Source: Cyclobacteriaceae bacterium
Lineage (GTDB): Bacteria; Bacteroidota; Bacteroidia; Cytophagales; Cyclobacteriaceae
Direction: 5' to 3'
DNA length: 42,267 bases
NCBI GenBank assembly: GCA_020436085.1
Contig: JAGQYM010000041.1
Span: 1-42,267 of the forward strand
Shown here: piece after piece, positions 1 through 9,042 of the stretch
Position numbering within the stretch: the first letter of the stretch is position 1
Layout of the letters: every line of letters starts with the position of its first letter
Translations under genes and position numbers: made by a program
Notes under the pieces: generated by a model
What the model was told of the DNA's origin: nothing
What the model saw: only the letters and a program-made list of their open reading frames with translations
The model's database searches: none

Positions 1-3
1 AAA

Positions 4-160
4 GGTGGGGTAACTGTTGGTAAAGGTGAGGTAAGTGTTGGTAAAAGTGGACCTCGCGGTGTACGCGGTGGACCTGGTGTCGGTTGGGGTGGATCTCGTG
101 TCGGTTGGGGTGGAGCTGGTATCGTTTAGGGTGGATCTTGTATCGTTTGGGGTGGAGCTT
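4..160. repeat. 21-bp tandem repeat array
   Basis: Seven full units in strict 21-bp register (4-24, 25-45, 46-66, 67-87, 88-108, 109-129, 130-150) and a partial eighth (151-160). The best-conserved units read approximately GGTGGAYCTSGTRTCGKTTGG; the first three are more diverged. Units are adjacent with no spacers, so this is a direct tandem repeat and not CRISPR. The array probably continues left of the window. A 14-base stretch resembling the unit (one mismatch) recurs at about 2599-2612. Confidence 0.85.
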
Positions 161-195
161 TGAGTTCTGAGTTCTGAGTTCTGAGTTTTGAGTTT
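161..195. repeat. Heptamer (TGAGTTC) low-complexity tract
   Basis: Five back-to-back 7-base units, three TGAGTTC then two TGAGTTT, starting directly after the 21-bp array. Related short-period sequence occurs at 705-780. It is extragenic and has no coding sense. Confidence 0.8.
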
Positions 196-228
196 TTAGT
201 CCTTTTTAAAAAAGGATCGTCATATCTG

Positions 229-277
229 GCGCGGAAGTTACTTCCGCGTAAGTAACGCACGGAACTAAGTTCCGCGC
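229..277. repeat. Palindromic extragenic element (REP-like)
   Basis: Two back-to-back hairpins. The first pairs 230-238 with 240-248 (GCGGAAGT / ACTTCCGC core). The second pairs 260-266 with 268-274 (CGGAACT / AGTTCCG). The outer ends 229-236 and 270-277 are also an 8-bp inverted repeat (GCGCGGAA / TTCCGCGC), so the whole 49 bases can fold as one cruciform. This organisation resembles bacterial REP/BIME elements. I cannot tell from one copy whether it is repeated elsewhere in the genome. Confidence 0.65.
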
Positions 278-412
278 TAGTGGGGTCGGTTTCCCTTGTC
301 TTTTCTGTGATCGGGTTACTTCCCTTCGCGATTGGGATTGCATGCCATTGGCATTGCAATGGAATGGATTCAGTTTGAATTGAGTTTTTACTGCCCTCAA
401 GCCGGGCGGGCT

Positions 413-502
413 CATACTTTTTTCATTGCCAAAAAAGTATGCAAAAAGGCTAGGCAAAATAATGCTTCTGCACACATCCCAGCGCACCCCCGCTATTTTG
501 CC
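413..502. repeat. Paired inverted repeats, extragenic
   Basis: An 11-bp perfect stem (413-423 with 431-441, CATACTTTTTT / AAAAAAGTATG) has a 7-base loop. It is followed by a second perfect 9-bp inverted repeat (453-461 GGCAAAATA with 494-502 TATTTTGCC) separated by 32 bases. Neither flanks a gene, so a terminator role is unsupported. Together they look like another extragenic palindromic element. Confidence 0.6.
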
Positions 503-608
503 AGCCCAACGCACTAGAAATTTCGCAATAAAGATTGGAGTAAATAACAAAGTATTTTGAGTTGCACGGTTTCTTCGATAGCAGGGAGCGGTTTAAATAG
601 GAATCGTC

Positions 609-669
609 ATTACTTGCCTGCGGCAGGCGGGCGAGCCGAAGCCTGGAGCGTGTGATGGAGCGAAGTAAT
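609..669. repeat. Short palindromic element with 7-bp terminal inverted repeats
   Basis: Bounded by ATTACTT (609-615) and AAGTAAT (663-669), with an internal GCCTG-CGG-CAGGC hairpin (616-628). It has the look of the short CGTCATT...AATCCC extragenic repeats often seen in Bacteroidetes genomes; that resemblance is from memory. Confidence 0.55.
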
Positions 670-704
670 CCCACCTTCGGGGTCTGGGCGGGAAGTCATT
701 AGTT

Positions 705-780
705 GGGAGTTTTGAGGTTTTGAGTTCTTAAGCCTTAGCTCTTACGTCTTATGCCTTACGTCTTTTGTCTCATGTCCTGG
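705..780. repeat. Degenerate 7-8 bp low-complexity tract
   Basis: Imperfect units of the GAGTTTT / TACGTCTT type follow one another (for example TTACGTCTTATGCCTTACG). It resembles the heptamer tract at 161-195 in composition. It has no coding sense. Confidence 0.6.
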
Positions 781-942
781 CCCTTCGGTCGGAAAGGAGG
801 GAGAATTCTTAATCGATCCGAACAGGATTTTGTCCTAAGAAAAATATTTAAAATTTTTTAAAAGATTTTTCTAAAACATGAAACTATTGTACTGGGATTT
901 TCCGTACTTATAGTATGTTTCACAACTTAACAATTTAAAGTT

Positions 943-1035
943 ATGAGTCATGTAAAAAATGTGGACGGATACTCTAGGTTAGGAGCCATGCGCCAGACAC
1001 TGAATCCCCTCAGCGTCACTCGAGGAGGACGCTGA
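943..1035 (+). CDS. Possible 30-aa small ORF
   Basis: ATG at 943 opens 30 codons (begins MSHVKNVDGY, ends VTRGGR) and stops with TGA at 1033-1035. The AT-rich leader before the ATG is of the kind seen before many genes in this window. The 3' end runs into a hairpin-forming repeat (1009-1036), so this may be a gene remnant or chance. No family recognised. Confidence 0.2.
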   Translation: MSHVKNVDGYSRLGAMRQTLNPLSVTRGGR

Positions 1036-1036
1036 G
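1009..1036. repeat. CTCAGCGTC repeat, copy A (hairpin)
   Basis: Perfect 9-bp inverted repeat CTCAGCGTC (1009-1017) / GACGCTGAG (1028-1036). The sequence continues into CTTTGATAAAGGG. It is related to copies B (1090-1127) and C (2611-2651). Confidence 0.65.
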
Positions 1037-1089
1037 CTTTGATAAAGGGCTTCCAAATAAAAATGGAGTAGATTTCAGGTATTTTGGTT

Positions 1090-1127
1090 AATCTCAGCGT
1101 CCCTTTCAGGTGACACTGAGTAGGGTA
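1090..1127. repeat. CTCAGCGTC repeat, copy B
   Basis: Begins AATCTCAGCGTCCCTTTCAG and continues with TGAC...TGA and TAGGG. It lies 80 bases before the membrane-protein gene at 1207. Copy C lies just after that gene and shares the first 20 bases exactly. Confidence 0.7.
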
Positions 1128-1206
1128 GAATGCGGTTGAACAAGTATATTGAGTAAGCGTATTACATTGGTAAAAGAAAACGAACGAATAACGTTTTAAA
1201 CTAGAT

Positions 1207-2577
1207 ATGGAAAATTCACCTGCGCAAACTTTACCGTGGAGTGTTTATAAAAAGATTTCCTTTCGTTTTGCATTTATTTTCTTTCTTCTGTTTATCGTTT
1301 TACTAGACTGGTCTGTTAACCCCGTTTTCGAATATTTTTATTATGAAGTATACCTCGCTGCGTTTTTGAACGATGTTATTTCCTGGATTGGAAGCCATCT
1401 GTTCCATATTTCTTACACCATTATATCCCCGTATGATGGGCAACATAATGACAGAACTTATGTCTACCTTCTTTATTTCACTATGGCTGCAATTGCAGCA
1501 ATGGGAACAATTGTCTGGAGTGTATTGGATCGGAAGCGTATAAATTATGAAACGCTTTATTACTGGCTCACCGTCATTATTCGCTATTATTTGGCATTCA
1601 CACTTTTTCTTTTTGCGTTAGAGAAATTTTTCAAAATGCAATTTCCAGATCTTGGGCTCTTTACATTGACGGAGTCTGTCGGAAATTTGACGCCAATGGA
1701 TTTGGCCTGGGCTTTCTTTGGATATTCATATGGGTATAATTTTTTTATCGGCATAGCCGAAACCGCAGCCCTATTACTACTGTTCCGGAGAACGATGGTC
1801 GTTGGCGCACTCCTCACACTGGGTACGCTACTCAACGTGATGATGGTAAATTTCAACTATGATGTTCACGCGAAAATGTATCCTACCGCTTTGTTTGTAA
1901 TGACATTTTTTCTGTTGCTTCCCTTTATGAACCGGTTGTTTAAATTTTTCTTTACCCATCAGTCTACGTCACTTCCACCCATACACGCACCGGTCTTTAA
2001 AAGAAGGTGGATGCAAATTTCGATGCCAGTGGTTAAGTTCTTGTTTATTGGTTGTTCTTTAATTTTTTGGGTTAAGAGCTATTTTAGATATAAGCATCGA
2101 AATGACCAAAGGGAAATAAGCAGGACTCAATCCGGAATGTTTGGAGTGTTTGATGTTGAAAGCTTTGTTGTAAATAAGGATACGCTATCAAGCAAAAACC
2201 CCGTAAGGTGGAATCAAATCATAATGGGAGGGGAAAGGGATGGAATCCGCTTGCAAGGCGATAGCATTGCGTACATGTTTGTTTCATCAGAACGTAAAGA
2301 GCTTTTGATGTATCCCAGTCAACAACATCTATCTGTCAACGAGCAAATGATATTTAGTGAGTATGGTTATGAAGAAAGTACATACCTAAAAGTGGATTCA
2401 ATATTAGTCGCACGCCAGGTATTGCATCCATTCCAATTCGAGGTTTCTGACGCTGCTGTTTTAAACCTAAGAGGCAAAATTAGAAACGATTCCGTTTTCA
2501 TCACCGGTAGAAGACGACCAGTTGAAACAAAGGATTTCAGACTGATAAAGAACGGTTTTCATTGGATAACCGAATAG
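1207..2577 (+). CDS. Polytopic membrane protein with C-terminal soluble domain
   Basis: 456 residues, function unknown. Hydrophobic segments fall at about residues 20-40, 88-108, 118-140, 175-195, 198-216, 225-246 and 272-292. A polar domain of about 160 residues follows (300-456) with no motif I recognise. The central helices (a glutamate-rich turn after helix 3, then a GIAE-containing helix and a small-residue helix) faintly recall DoxX-type quinone-related membrane proteins, but I would not assign that. The ATG at 1207 has no Shine-Dalgarno, which is usual in Bacteroidetes. The gene is monocistronic, isolated between repeats, and flanked by copies B and C of one direct repeat. The next gene is a Crp-type regulator 218 bases downstream. 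Confidence 0.75.
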   Translation: MENSPAQTLPWSVYKKISFRFAFIFFLLFIVLLDWSVNPVFEYFYYEVYLAAFLNDVISWIGSHLFHISYTIISPYDGQHNDRTYVYLLYFTMAAIAAMGTIVWSVLDRKRINYETLYYWLTVIIRYYLAFTLFLFALEKFFKMQFPDLGLFTLTESVGNLTPMDLAWAFFGYSYGYNFFIGIAETAALLLLFRRTMVVGALLTLGTLLNVMMVNFNYDVHAKMYPTALFVMTFFLLLPFMNRLFKFFFTHQSTSLPPIHAPVFKRRWMQISMPVVKFLFIGCSLIFWVKSYFRYKHRNDQREISRTQSGMFGVFDVESFVVNKDTLSSKNPVRWNQIIMGGERDGIRLQGDSIAYMFVSSERKELLMYPSQQHLSVNEQMIFSEYGYEESTYLKVDSILVARQVLHPFQFEVSDAAVLNLRGKIRNDSVFITGRRRPVETKDFRLIKNGFHWITE

Positions 2578-2610
2578 GTTTACTCAATTCACAAAGGTTC
2601 GGTTGGGGTG

Positions 2611-2651
2611 AATCTCAGCGTCCCTTTCAGATGACTTTGATAGGGGTAAGG
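2611..2651. repeat. CTCAGCGTC repeat, copy C
   Basis: Shares AATCTCAGCGTCCCTTTCAG exactly with 1090-1109. It continues with ATGACTTTGATAGGGG, related to the continuations of copies A and B. It lies 34 bases after the stop of the 456-aa membrane protein gene. Confidence 0.7.
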
Positions 2652-2795
2652 TATAAGCAAGTCTGAGTCTTATCCGAAGATCAAAACTCTTTCTCAACAA
2701 GTAATAAACAGCATTTACCCACCCGCGTCATGTTGTCATCATGAGGACAATGGAGTGCTACCGGAATCGCTACTTTCGCCCTTGAATTTCGAGCA

Positions 2796-3380
2796 ATGGG
2801 CAAACAGCAACTCATCAACTATGTAAAAAAATTCGTTTCCCTTGATGAAGCAGAGATGGAGCAGTTCGTCTCGTGCTTTGAGGAGGTCAAGGTGAAGAAA
2901 CGCCAATTTATTGTTCAGCCTAACTTTACCAATCGGCACCGGGCATTTGTAGTAAAAGGCGCTTTTCGAAGTTATGCAGAGGCAGATGATGGCCAGCAGC
3001 ATACGGTACAGTTTGCCATTGAAAACTGGTGGGTATCAGATATCAACAGTTACATTTATCAACATCCTGCCACCCTTTTTATTGTTGCGCTGGAGGATAG
3101 CGAATTGCTGCAAATTTCATTTGAGAAGGAGCAGGAGCTAAAAAAGTCTAACCACAAGTTTGAAACGTTTTTCAGAGTAATAGCGGAAAAGGGACTTGCC
3201 TTTGAGCACCGGAGGATTCTGTTTAATCTAACTCACTCTGCGGAGGCGCGATATGAGAACTTTCTGCTCAACTTCCCCAACTTCGTTCAACGTGTGCCTC
3301 AATACGCATTGGCTTCTTACCTCGGCATGACCACCGAGTTCTTATCCAGACTTAGAAATAAGCGCACGAGAAAAAGTTGA
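2796..3380 (+). CDS. Crp/Fnr family transcriptional regulator
   Basis: 194 residues, the short form common in Bacteroidetes. The N-terminal cyclic-nucleotide-binding-like beta-roll (about 15-115) is followed by a long helix and a C-terminal helix-turn-helix (about 165-190, reading YALASYLGMTTEFLSRLR). The usual cNMP phosphate-binding residues are not obvious, so the effector is unknown. No cysteine cluster for an Fe-S centre is seen near the N-terminus, so it is not a classical FNR. The ATG at 2796 has no Shine-Dalgarno. The stop codon lies inside a perfect FNR-type palindrome (3377-3390), upstream of a four-gene operon that this protein may control; that link is inference. Confidence 0.9.
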   Translation: MGKQQLINYVKKFVSLDEAEMEQFVSCFEEVKVKKRQFIVQPNFTNRHRAFVVKGAFRSYAEADDGQQHTVQFAIENWWVSDINSYIYQHPATLFIVALEDSELLQISFEKEQELKKSNHKFETFFRVIAEKGLAFEHRRILFNLTHSAEARYENFLLNFPNFVQRVPQYALASYLGMTTEFLSRLRNKRTRKS

Positions 3381-3390
3381 TCTAGATCAA
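3377..3390. promoter_or_regulatory. Perfect FNR/CRP-type palindrome
   Basis: TTGATCTAGATCAA matches the textbook FNR half-site arrangement TTGAT-N4-ATCAA exactly; with one more base each side (3376-3391) it is a perfect 16-bp palindrome. It overlaps the TGA stop of the Crp-family gene and lies about 100 bases before the next gene. Candidate operator for that regulator. Confidence 0.6.
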
Positions 3391-3446
3391 CCTCCTTTCT
3401 TGATCTACTTCTTCTTCATTGGTTTTGAGTTGCAGGACTTTTGTCG

Positions 3447-3460
3447 TGTCAATATTGACA
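3447..3460. promoter_or_regulatory. Second perfect 14-bp palindrome before the stress operon
   Basis: TGTCAATATTGACA is a perfect palindrome centred about 30 bases before the ATG at 3483 and 70 bases from the FNR-like site. Its half-site is related to, but not the same as, TTGAT. It could be an operator for the same or another regulator. Confidence 0.5.
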
Positions 3461-3482
3461 TACAATTCAAAACAACTGAAAC

Positions 3483-3836
3483 ATGGAACAATCATTAATC
3501 GAGATTCTCTCCGCCAAGAACGAGATGGTGAAGAAGGGCCAGATTGTCGAAGCCACGGAGAAATTTTTTGCTCCGAATGCAAAGACGTTGGATTTCGATG
3601 GCACTGTCACCAACGGAAAGGCGGAGATGCTAACCAAGATGCGCGGGTTTGCCGGTGCGATTGCCAAAGTAAACGGAATCACCCTGCACCAGACCGCGCT
3701 AAGCGAAGACGTGTCGTTTGCAGAATTCACGTTTGACTTTGACATGAAGGATGGCAGTAAAATCCTTTGGCACGAAATCTTACGTACCGTCTGGCAAAAC
3801 GGACAGATCGTGGAGGAACAATATTTCAAAGCATAA
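3483..3836 (+). CDS. SnoaL-like / NTF2-fold protein
   Basis: 117 residues with the pattern of the SnoaL/NTF2-like fold: an N-terminal helical stretch (LIEILSAKNEMVKKG), then FFAPNAKTLDFDGTVTNG, then alternating strands ending WHEILRTVWQNGQIVEEQY. Members are small cone-shaped domains that bind hydrophobic ligands or act as isomerases or hydratases; the substrate cannot be read from sequence. First gene of a four-gene operon; 10 bases separate it from the next start. No Shine-Dalgarno. Two palindromes lie upstream. Confidence 0.8.
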   Translation: MEQSLIEILSAKNEMVKKGQIVEATEKFFAPNAKTLDFDGTVTNGKAEMLTKMRGFAGAIAKVNGITLHQTALSEDVSFAEFTFDFDMKDGSKILWHEILRTVWQNGQIVEEQYFKA

Positions 3837-3846
3837 AAGGATTGCT

Positions 3847-4209
3847 ATGAGATTTGTAACAAAACAAATACACGCGTATCTGGATTATCCTGTCGCTGCA
3901 GCGCTGATGCTGTTGCCCGGCCTCTTGGGTTTGGGAAGTTCAAATCCGTTCGCCTTGTATCTGTCGATAGCAACCGGCATCGCAGCTCTGATTCTCACTT
4001 TATTAACCGACCACCAACTTGGGGTGTATAGGATAATCCCCTACAAGGGACACTTACTGGTTGACGCGTTGGTGGGTATCGTGTTCGTAGCAGCGCCATT
4101 CGTGTTTTCATTTGAAGGTCTGGATGCTTACTACTATTGGGTCAATGGAGTTGCCGTTTTGACGGTGGTGAGTTTGCACAAGCCCGAGGAGGCACAAAGT
4201 GTTAATTGA
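3847..4209 (+). CDS. Small four-helix membrane protein, SPW-like
   Basis: 120 residues with about four membrane segments (roughly 12-30, 35-53, 68-86 and 90-108). The first helix starts with HAYLDYPVAAALMLLPG, resembling SPW-repeat-type small membrane proteins; function unknown. I chose ATG 3847, ten bases after the previous stop, over the longer frame beginning at 3751, which would overlap the previous gene by 86 bases. Second gene of the operon with the SnoaL-like, AhpD-like and YHS proteins. Confidence 0.75.
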   Translation: MRFVTKQIHAYLDYPVAAALMLLPGLLGLGSSNPFALYLSIATGIAALILTLLTDHQLGVYRIIPYKGHLLVDALVGIVFVAAPFVFSFEGLDAYYYWVNGVAVLTVVSLHKPEEAQSVN

Positions 4210-4230
4210 AATTAATGGAAACTAAAGAAA

Positions 4231-4767
4231 ATGTATCAATTCGAAATACCGGTGAGATCAGCGCTGTCTGATGCGAACCAGAAAATTTATGACAAGGTGA
4301 AGGCGCAACTTGGGTTTGTTCCTAACATCTACACGTATATGGCGAAGCATCCCAATGCGCTGGCAGATTACCTGGCATTCATTGGAAGAAAGAGTACGCT
4401 GACCAACAAAGAAAAGGAGGCAGTGAGTCTGGTGGTAAGTCAGATCAATGGTTGTCATTATTGTCAGTCTGCCCACACTGCGCTTGGGAAAATGAATGGA
4501 TTTACTGAAGAAGAAACCCTTGAGCTAAGAAGAGGAGAAGCAGTCTTCGATCCTAAGATTGATGCGCTAACTAAACTGGCAGCCTCCATCACCGAAAACA
4601 GAGGACAGGCAAGCAAGGAAGCCATTCAAAGTTTCTTCAAAGCCGGTTATTCTGAGAAGGAGTTTATTGACGTAGTATTTGTAATAGCCGATAAAATCAT
4701 AACCAATTTTCTCGCGATCACGACAAAGACTACCATCGATTTTCCTCTCGCCAAAACCATTTTATAA
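4231..4767 (+). CDS. AhpD-like carboxymuconolactone decarboxylase family protein
   Basis: 178 residues. Glu63, Cys75, Cys78 and His82 reproduce the E-x11-C-x2-C-x3-H catalytic set known from AhpD (motif GCHYCQSAHT). Such proteins are thiol peroxidases or reductants of alkyl hydroperoxide reductase, so a peroxide-related redox role in the cytoplasm is likely. The gene follows the SPW-like gene by 21 bases and precedes the YHS gene by 29. It sits about 3 kb from the katG/oxyR pair, which fits a stress context. A decarboxylase activity is not implied by the family name. Confidence 0.88.
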   Translation: MYQFEIPVRSALSDANQKIYDKVKAQLGFVPNIYTYMAKHPNALADYLAFIGRKSTLTNKEKEAVSLVVSQINGCHYCQSAHTALGKMNGFTEEETLELRRGEAVFDPKIDALTKLAASITENRGQASKEAIQSFFKAGYSEKEFIDVVFVIADKIITNFLAITTKTTIDFPLAKTIL

Positions 4768-4796
4768 AAACATACAAACTAAAAAATTTAAACAAA

Positions 4797-5261
4797 ATGA
4801 AAAATTCAATTCAAACAATCATCGTGGTAATCATCATGCTGTGGGGTGGAAATGCCATGGCTCAAAGCAAGGCATCAAACAATATTGACGATAGTAAAAT
4901 TGCATTGCAGGGATTTAGTCCTGTGTCGTACCTGGATTTGGGTATCGCTCAAAAAGGATTAAAGGAATACAAGTCAACCTATGACGGACTGGCTTTTTAT
5001 TTCACCAGTGCAGATCAGAAAAAATCCTTTGATGCCAATCCAAAAAAGTATTTACCTCAATACGGTGGGTACTGTGCCTTTGGTGTTTCCGTGGGAGCCA
5101 AGTTCAGAGTTGATCCGAACAAATTTGTGGTGAACGATGGCAAATACTATTTATTCCTTTATGATCTTGAAGTGGATGCACAGCAACTTTGGTTGGCAGG
5201 CAATCACAGGGAGTTGGTAAAGAAAGCGGATAACAACTGGACGAGCCTGAGCAAGAATTAA
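4797..5261 (+). CDS. Exported YHS-domain protein
   Basis: 154 residues with a Sec signal peptide (about 1-22, ending AMAQ). A YHS-like domain covers about 36-105: GFSPVSYLDLG, then AFYFTSADQKKSFDANPKKY, then YGGYCAFGVSVG. YHS domains bind metals or occur in copper and oxygen chemistry. This exported subfamily includes members in which the cysteine of the GYC motif is selenocysteine; here position 93 is an ordinary TGT Cys. Last gene of the operon, followed by a good intrinsic terminator. Confidence 0.85.
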   Translation: MKNSIQTIIVVIIMLWGGNAMAQSKASNNIDDSKIALQGFSPVSYLDLGIAQKGLKEYKSTYDGLAFYFTSADQKKSFDANPKKYLPQYGGYCAFGVSVGAKFRVDPNKFVVNDGKYYLFLYDLEVDAQQLWLAGNHRELVKKADNNWTSLSKN

Positions 5262-5283
5262 AAAATCTGTGGTGTTAGACCAG

Positions 5284-5317
5284 AAACACCTGGGGCATTG
5301 TCTTCAGGTGTTTTATT
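5284..5317 (+). terminator. Intrinsic terminator of the SnoaL-YHS operon
   Basis: Perfect 9-bp stem AAACACCTG (5284-5292) / CAGGTGTTT (5305-5313) with a 12-base loop, then TATTTATTT. It lies 22 bases after the YHS stop codon. Confidence 0.8.
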
Positions 5318-5333
5318 TATTTGAGGGAAAACA

Positions 5334-5655
5334 ATGAAGATTGAATTTAAAACGGCTGAGTGAGATAGATAAATCAAGTCTCATTGAGCTGATGAATCAC
5401 CCGATGGTGAGGCGGCAGATGCCCTTGTTCAACGGAGAGTTCGATGACAATGCTTGTGAACAATTTATCGCAGCGAAAGAAAACCTGTGGGTAGAGTTTG
5501 GTTATGGTCCCTGGGCTTTCGTGGTAGAGGGTGAGTTTGCGGGTTGGGGTGGACTACAGCCGGAGAATGGCGATGCGGACCTGGCGTTGGTATTGCATCC
5601 ACGCTATTGGGGTGTTGGTAAAGTCATTTACAAAAGAATTATAGATATAGCTAAA
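5334..5655 (+). pseudogene. GNAT acetyltransferase remnant, 3'-truncated
   Basis: The frame from 5341 encodes the N-terminal half of a GNAT acetyltransferase: LIELMNHPMVRRQMP, then GYGPWAFVVEGEFAGWGGLQ and LALVLHPRYWGVGKVIYKRI, the start of the acetyl-CoA loop. After about residue 103 the family similarity stops in the katG terminator, and the frame then only reads antisense through katG to 5829. The 5' end is also odd: the plausible ATG at 5334 is one frame off and stops after nine codons, leaving only a TTG at 5341. A shifted start plus loss of the second half argue for a decayed gene. A short protein from the TTG cannot be excluded. Confidence 0.7.
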
Positions 5656-5690
5656 AAAAATAGCCTTCCGATTTCTCAGAAGGCCATTTT
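5651..5690 (-). terminator. Intrinsic terminator of katG
   Basis: Read on the minus strand: GGCCTTC, a 10-base loop, GAAGGCT, then an eight-T run. The stem pairs 5679-5684 with 5663-5668 and extends outward through A/T pairs after one mismatch. It lies 20 bases after the katG stop. Confidence 0.85.
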
Positions 5691-5709
5691 CATTTACAAC
5701 CAACTTGTT

Positions 5710-8070
<2,361 letters not shown>

Positions 8071-9006
8071 ATGACTTTAACCCAGTTGGAATACATTGTA
8101 GCGTTGGATACCTACCGTCATTTTGTGCTGGCATCCGAGAAGTGTTTTGTAACGCAGCCTACATTAAGTATGCAGATACAAAAACTTGAAGAGGAGCTTG
8201 GGGTGAAGATTTTTGACCGTACCAAGCAGCCGGTGATTCCCACTGAAGTAGGGGCGAGCATCATCGCCCAGGCCCGCGTTACGCTCAGGGAGGCGGATAG
8301 CATCAGGCAGATCATAGCTGACCAGAAAGATACACTTGCAGGCGAGCTGCGAATCGGAATCATTCCAACCCTTGCCCCTTATTTACTTCCTCACTTGTAC
8401 AAGAATATGCGGCAAAAATATCCTCAATTGAATCTGGTAATTAAAGAGACGATCACCGAGGAAGTCATCGATGAGCTGAAGAGCAATCGTCTTGACTGCG
8501 GTATTGTGGTGACACCCTTAAAAGATCCTTCCATCAAAGAAGACGTGTTGTTCTACGAAGAGCTGTTTGTTTATGTGTCGCGAAAGAATGCGCTGGCGGA
8601 TAAAAAGTACGTGCTTGCAAGTGAAATTGATCCTAATCAATTGTGGTTGCTAGAAGAGGGACATTGTTTTCGATCGCAGATGCTGAATTTGTGTGAACTG
8701 AGAAAAATAAGTGATTATCATTTCAAATATGAGACGGGCAATATTGAGACGCTGAAACGAATGGTAGACAAGAGTGATGGTATTACCATTTTGCCTGAAT
8801 TGGCGGTGATGGAAATTGGCAAGGCACAGAGAAAACTGGTGAAGCGGCTTAAAGAACCAAGCCCGGCAAGAGAAGTTAGTGTGGTAACGCACAGGGATCA
8901 CATCAAAACCAGGCTTATTAAAACGTTGAGGGAAGAGATTCTGAATATCGTGCCGTCCCCCATGCGTAAGCTCCAGAACAAGAAGGTGGTGGAGATCAAT
9001 TATTGA
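8071..9006 (+). CDS. oxyR: Hydrogen-peroxide sensor OxyR (LysR family)
   Basis: 311 residues: LysR helix-turn-helix at about 1-60 (LTQLEYIVALDTYRHF, then QPTLSMQIQKLEEELGVKIF) and a substrate-binding-like domain at about 90-295. Cys199 and Cys208 in GHCFRSQMLNLC sit at exactly the residue numbers and spacing of the E. coli OxyR redox disulfide, so peroxide sensing is strongly supported. Divergent from katG, its expected target. ATG 8071 aligns with the normal N-terminus of the family. Confidence 0.95.
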   Translation: MTLTQLEYIVALDTYRHFVLASEKCFVTQPTLSMQIQKLEEELGVKIFDRTKQPVIPTEVGASIIAQARVTLREADSIRQIIADQKDTLAGELRIGIIPTLAPYLLPHLYKNMRQKYPQLNLVIKETITEEVIDELKSNRLDCGIVVTPLKDPSIKEDVLFYEELFVYVSRKNALADKKYVLASEIDPNQLWLLEEGHCFRSQMLNLCELRKISDYHFKYETGNIETLKRMVDKSDGITILPELAVMEIGKAQRKLVKRLKEPSPAREVSVVTHRDHIKTRLIKTLREEILNIVPSPMRKLQNKKVVEINY

Positions 9007-9042
9007 CCAGGGCCATCTGATTTTTACCAGTTCAGTAACTCT

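Larger units (their letters stand above)
1..1206. other. Gene-poor, repeat-rich intergenic region
   Basis: About 1.2 kb without a convincing protein-coding gene. It holds a 21-bp tandem array, two low-complexity tracts, four inverted-repeat elements and repeat copies shared with the far side of the next gene (listed separately). Open frames here are short, run across the repeats, and show no recognisable domain. An AT-rich stretch at about 840-940 precedes a possible 30-codon ORF. The left part of the tandem array is cut by the window edge, so its full length is unknown. Confidence 0.8.

Noticed and set aside
4-160. CRISPR array
   Set aside because: Units are contiguous without unique spacers, and no cas genes are present.
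206-550. 114-codon open frame on the minus strand
   Set aside because: It crosses three palindromic extragenic elements, shows no domain, and shares its sequence with repeat arms; most likely chance.
3751-3846. Upstream extension of the SPW-like protein
   Set aside because: It overlaps the SnoaL-like gene by 86 bases; ATG 3847 gives a tight operon start and a normal small membrane protein.
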